This document shows, one piece after another, positions 14,975-16,114 of a stretch of 16,114 nt of DNA. The stretch is from the NCBI GenBank assembly GCA_002329445.1, contig DCTU01000057.1, positions 22,769 to 38,882 of the forward strand, read 5' to 3'. Made by a program: the position numbers and the translations under genes. This stretch comes from a bacterium UBP9_UBA1432. GTDB lineage: Bacteria > Vulcanimicrobiota > Xenobia > Xenobiales > Xenobiaceae. Positions within the stretch are counted from its first letter, which is position 1. Each line of letters opens with the position of its first letter. The notes under the pieces are model-generated. The model was given only the letters and a program-made list of their open reading frames with translations, was not told the DNA's origin and ran no database searches.

Positions 14975-14988
14975 CGGGCGAAAGCCCG
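14975..14988 (+). other. GAAA-tetraloop hairpin just upstream of the LPG-synthase-like start
   Basis: CGGGC (14975-14979), GAAA loop, GCCCG (14984-14988), seven bases before the ATG at 14995. An upstream GCCCG (14963-14967) could pair with the same CGGGC instead. It lies in the leader where a ribosome site would be expected, and none is visible. The effect on translation is unproven. Confidence 0.35.
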
Positions 14989-14994
14989 GTCCCG

Positions 14995-16011
14995 ATGCCT
15001 GCTGACCCCCCCGCGAGTTCGCTGAGGATCCGCTCGTTCGCGGGCCTGGGGCGCTGCCTGCGGGTCCTGACCAGCCTGATTCTCCTGGCCCTCCTGGTCC
15101 GGGCGATGGACCCCGTCCGGGTCCTGGCTCTCTTCCGGGGCCTGGAGGTCGGCTGGCTGGCAGCCTCGCTCGTCCTGGCCCTGCTTCAGGTTCCCCTGGC
15201 CAGCATCCGCCTGGGCATCCTGCTCGACTCCTCCGGCTGGAAGGTCCGCCCCTCCGACCTTCTGAGGATGACCTTCGTCTCGACGTTCCTGGGGACGTTC
15301 CTGCCCTCTGGAGTGGGCGGGGACCTGGTTCGCCTGGGAGCCCTGGCGGCCAGTCGGGTGCCGGCTCGGACGGGCGTGGCCGCCGTGGCGGTGGATCGGC
15401 TCTGCGGTGGCGTGGGGCTGGCGCTGGCGGCCTTGCTGGCCTCCTGCTCGGCCCTCTTGCGCCAGGGGAGTCTGCGCGAACTGGCATGGTCCGGGCTTCC
15501 GGCCCTGGCGGTCCTGGGCCTGGCCGCGCTGGCCTGGAATCGAAGGATCTGGAGGCTGGCCCTGCTCCTGTACCGCCGGATGTCCCGATTGCCGGGTCGG
15601 GATGTCCTCCGGCGTCTGCATCATCAGGTGGCGGCCTGGAGGCGCCAGCCCCAGGTCCTGCTCCGGGTCATGGGACTGGGCCTGCTGACCCAGGTGCTGC
15701 GGGTCCTCTCGCTGTGGGCGGGAGCCGGGGCGATGGGGCTCTGGCCGGGCCTGCTCCCCTGCGCCGAGGCGGTGCTGCCCGCCACCCTGGTCTCGATGGT
15801 TCCCGTCTCGGTCGGAGGTTGGGGGGTCCGGGAGGGGCTGTTGGTGCTGCTCCTGCCGCTTCCCGCGGAGGAAGCCCTGGGGGTGGCTCTGCTCAACCGG
15901 CTGGTGATGACCGCCTCCAACCTGCCAGGCGCGTGGTGGTTCGGCGGTCGGGGCCTGGCCCTGGAGGTCCGGAAGGGGAGGCCGGAGCAACCGGGGAACC
16001 TTGGCAGATGA
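14995..16011 (+). CDS. Lysylphosphatidylglycerol synthase TM-domain family protein (UPF0104/AglD-like)
   Basis: 338 residues with about eight membrane helices. Seen: TFLGTFLPSGVGGDLVR near 97-113, the VDR-x-x-G element at 133-138, and the conserved MVPVSVGGWGVREGL at 268-282, all marks of the LPG_synthase_TM family. Known: the family is linked to lipid or dolichol-phosphate flipping and, when fused to an MprF catalytic domain, to lysyl-PG synthesis. No catalytic domain is present here, so a lipid-linked transport or flippase-like role is more likely than aminoacylation. The frame is open upstream into the permease gene, but the ATG at 14995 is the first plausible start. Its stop overlaps the next gene as ATGA (16008-16011). 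Confidence 0.85.
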   Translation: MPADPPASSLRIRSFAGLGRCLRVLTSLILLALLVRAMDPVRVLALFRGLEVGWLAASLVLALLQVPLASIRLGILLDSSGWKVRPSDLLRMTFVSTFLGTFLPSGVGGDLVRLGALAASRVPARTGVAAVAVDRLCGGVGLALAALLASCSALLRQGSLRELAWSGLPALAVLGLAALAWNRRIWRLALLLYRRMSRLPGRDVLRRLHHQVAAWRRQPQVLLRVMGLGLLTQVLRVLSLWAGAGAMGLWPGLLPCAEAVLPATLVSMVPVSVGGWGVREGLLVLLLPLPAEEALGVALLNRLVMTASNLPGAWWFGGRGLALEVRKGRPEQPGNLGR

Positions 16012-16114
16012 AGATCTCGGCTCTGCCTTGGACCTTGTTCCTCTTCCTCCTGGCCCTTCCCGTCTGGGCTTCCCCCGGCCCTCCCGCCCGCGAGGCCCGA
16101 ATCGAGGCCTTGCT
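16008..16114 (+). CDS. Secreted protein, N-terminal fragment (truncated at window edge)
   Basis: The first 35 codons are visible: MKISALPWTLFLFLLALPVWA, then SPGPPAREARIEAL. Seen: a Sec signal peptide with a charged start, hydrophobic core and a VWA cleavage site near residue 21. The ATG overlaps the preceding stop in ATGA, so it is coupled to the LPG-synthase-like gene. The mature part is too short to identify. Confidence 0.72.
   Translation, partial: MKISALPWTLFLFLLALPVWASPGPPAREARIEAL

Noticed and set aside
1..16114. Very frequent CCAGG/CCTGG and GATC words as a sign of modification or repeats
   Set aside because: They follow from heavy use of CTG, CAG, GCC and ATC/GAT codon pairs. They are spread evenly through coding frames with no repeat-unit structure.

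Overview
This is a GC-rich bacterial chromosomal segment, roughly two thirds G+C by eye. Coding density is high, ATG, GTG and TTG starts are all used, and AGGAGG-type ribosome binding sites are visible. It carries a lipoprotein signal, a twin-arginine-like signal and a type II secretion/pilus inner-membrane module. Nothing in the window fixes the phylum. I see no tRNA, rRNA, CRISPR array, insertion sequence or phage gene.

Layout. (a) 1-66 is the 3' tail of a probable GTP cyclohydrolase II gene. (b) 73-3135, minus strand, is a tightly overlapping operon: an unrecognised 131-residue protein, then a BtuF-type binding lipoprotein, a BtuC/FecCD permease and a BtuD/FecE ATPase. Together these form a cobalamin, iron-siderophore or haem importer. 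(c) 3253-5381, plus strand, is a two-gene restriction-modification system: a D12-class adenine methyltransferase coupled to a PD-(D/E)XK nuclease. It ends before a perfect 18-bp stem-loop. (d) 5501-6934, minus strand, is a subtilisin-family protease without a signal peptide. (e) 7100-10799, minus strand, holds a Tat-like HExxH putative metallopeptidase, a tandem universal-stress protein, and a CPA2 cation/proton antiporter fused to a PTS EIIA domain. (f) 10814-11563, plus strand, is a small potassium-channel-like membrane protein, divergent from the metallopeptidase. (g) 11580-13298, minus strand, is an unusual FHA-FHA-GspF fusion. (h) 13374-14867, minus strand, is an APC-family amino-acid permease. 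(i) 14995-16114, plus strand, is a lysylphosphatidylglycerol-synthase-type membrane protein overlapping the start of a secreted protein cut by the window edge.

How the genes work together. The importer genes are linked by 4-base start/stop overlaps, so one mRNA should make the binding protein, permease and ATPase; the leading small protein is coupled to them. The methyltransferase and nuclease overlap in the same way. The stress protein and antiporter overlap too, which suggests ion or pH homeostasis under stress and nucleotide control, with the EIIA domain as a possible phosphorylation input.

Convergent gene pairs at 60-79 and 11560-11583 end in stem-loops whose arms contain both stop codons. 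A third convergent junction carries the 18-bp stem-loop. The best candidates for something little described are the FHA-FHA-GspF fusion, the antiporter-EIIA fusion with its stress-protein partner, and the Tat-like HExxH protein. No gap without a gene reaches 300 bases; the longest are about 120-165 bases.
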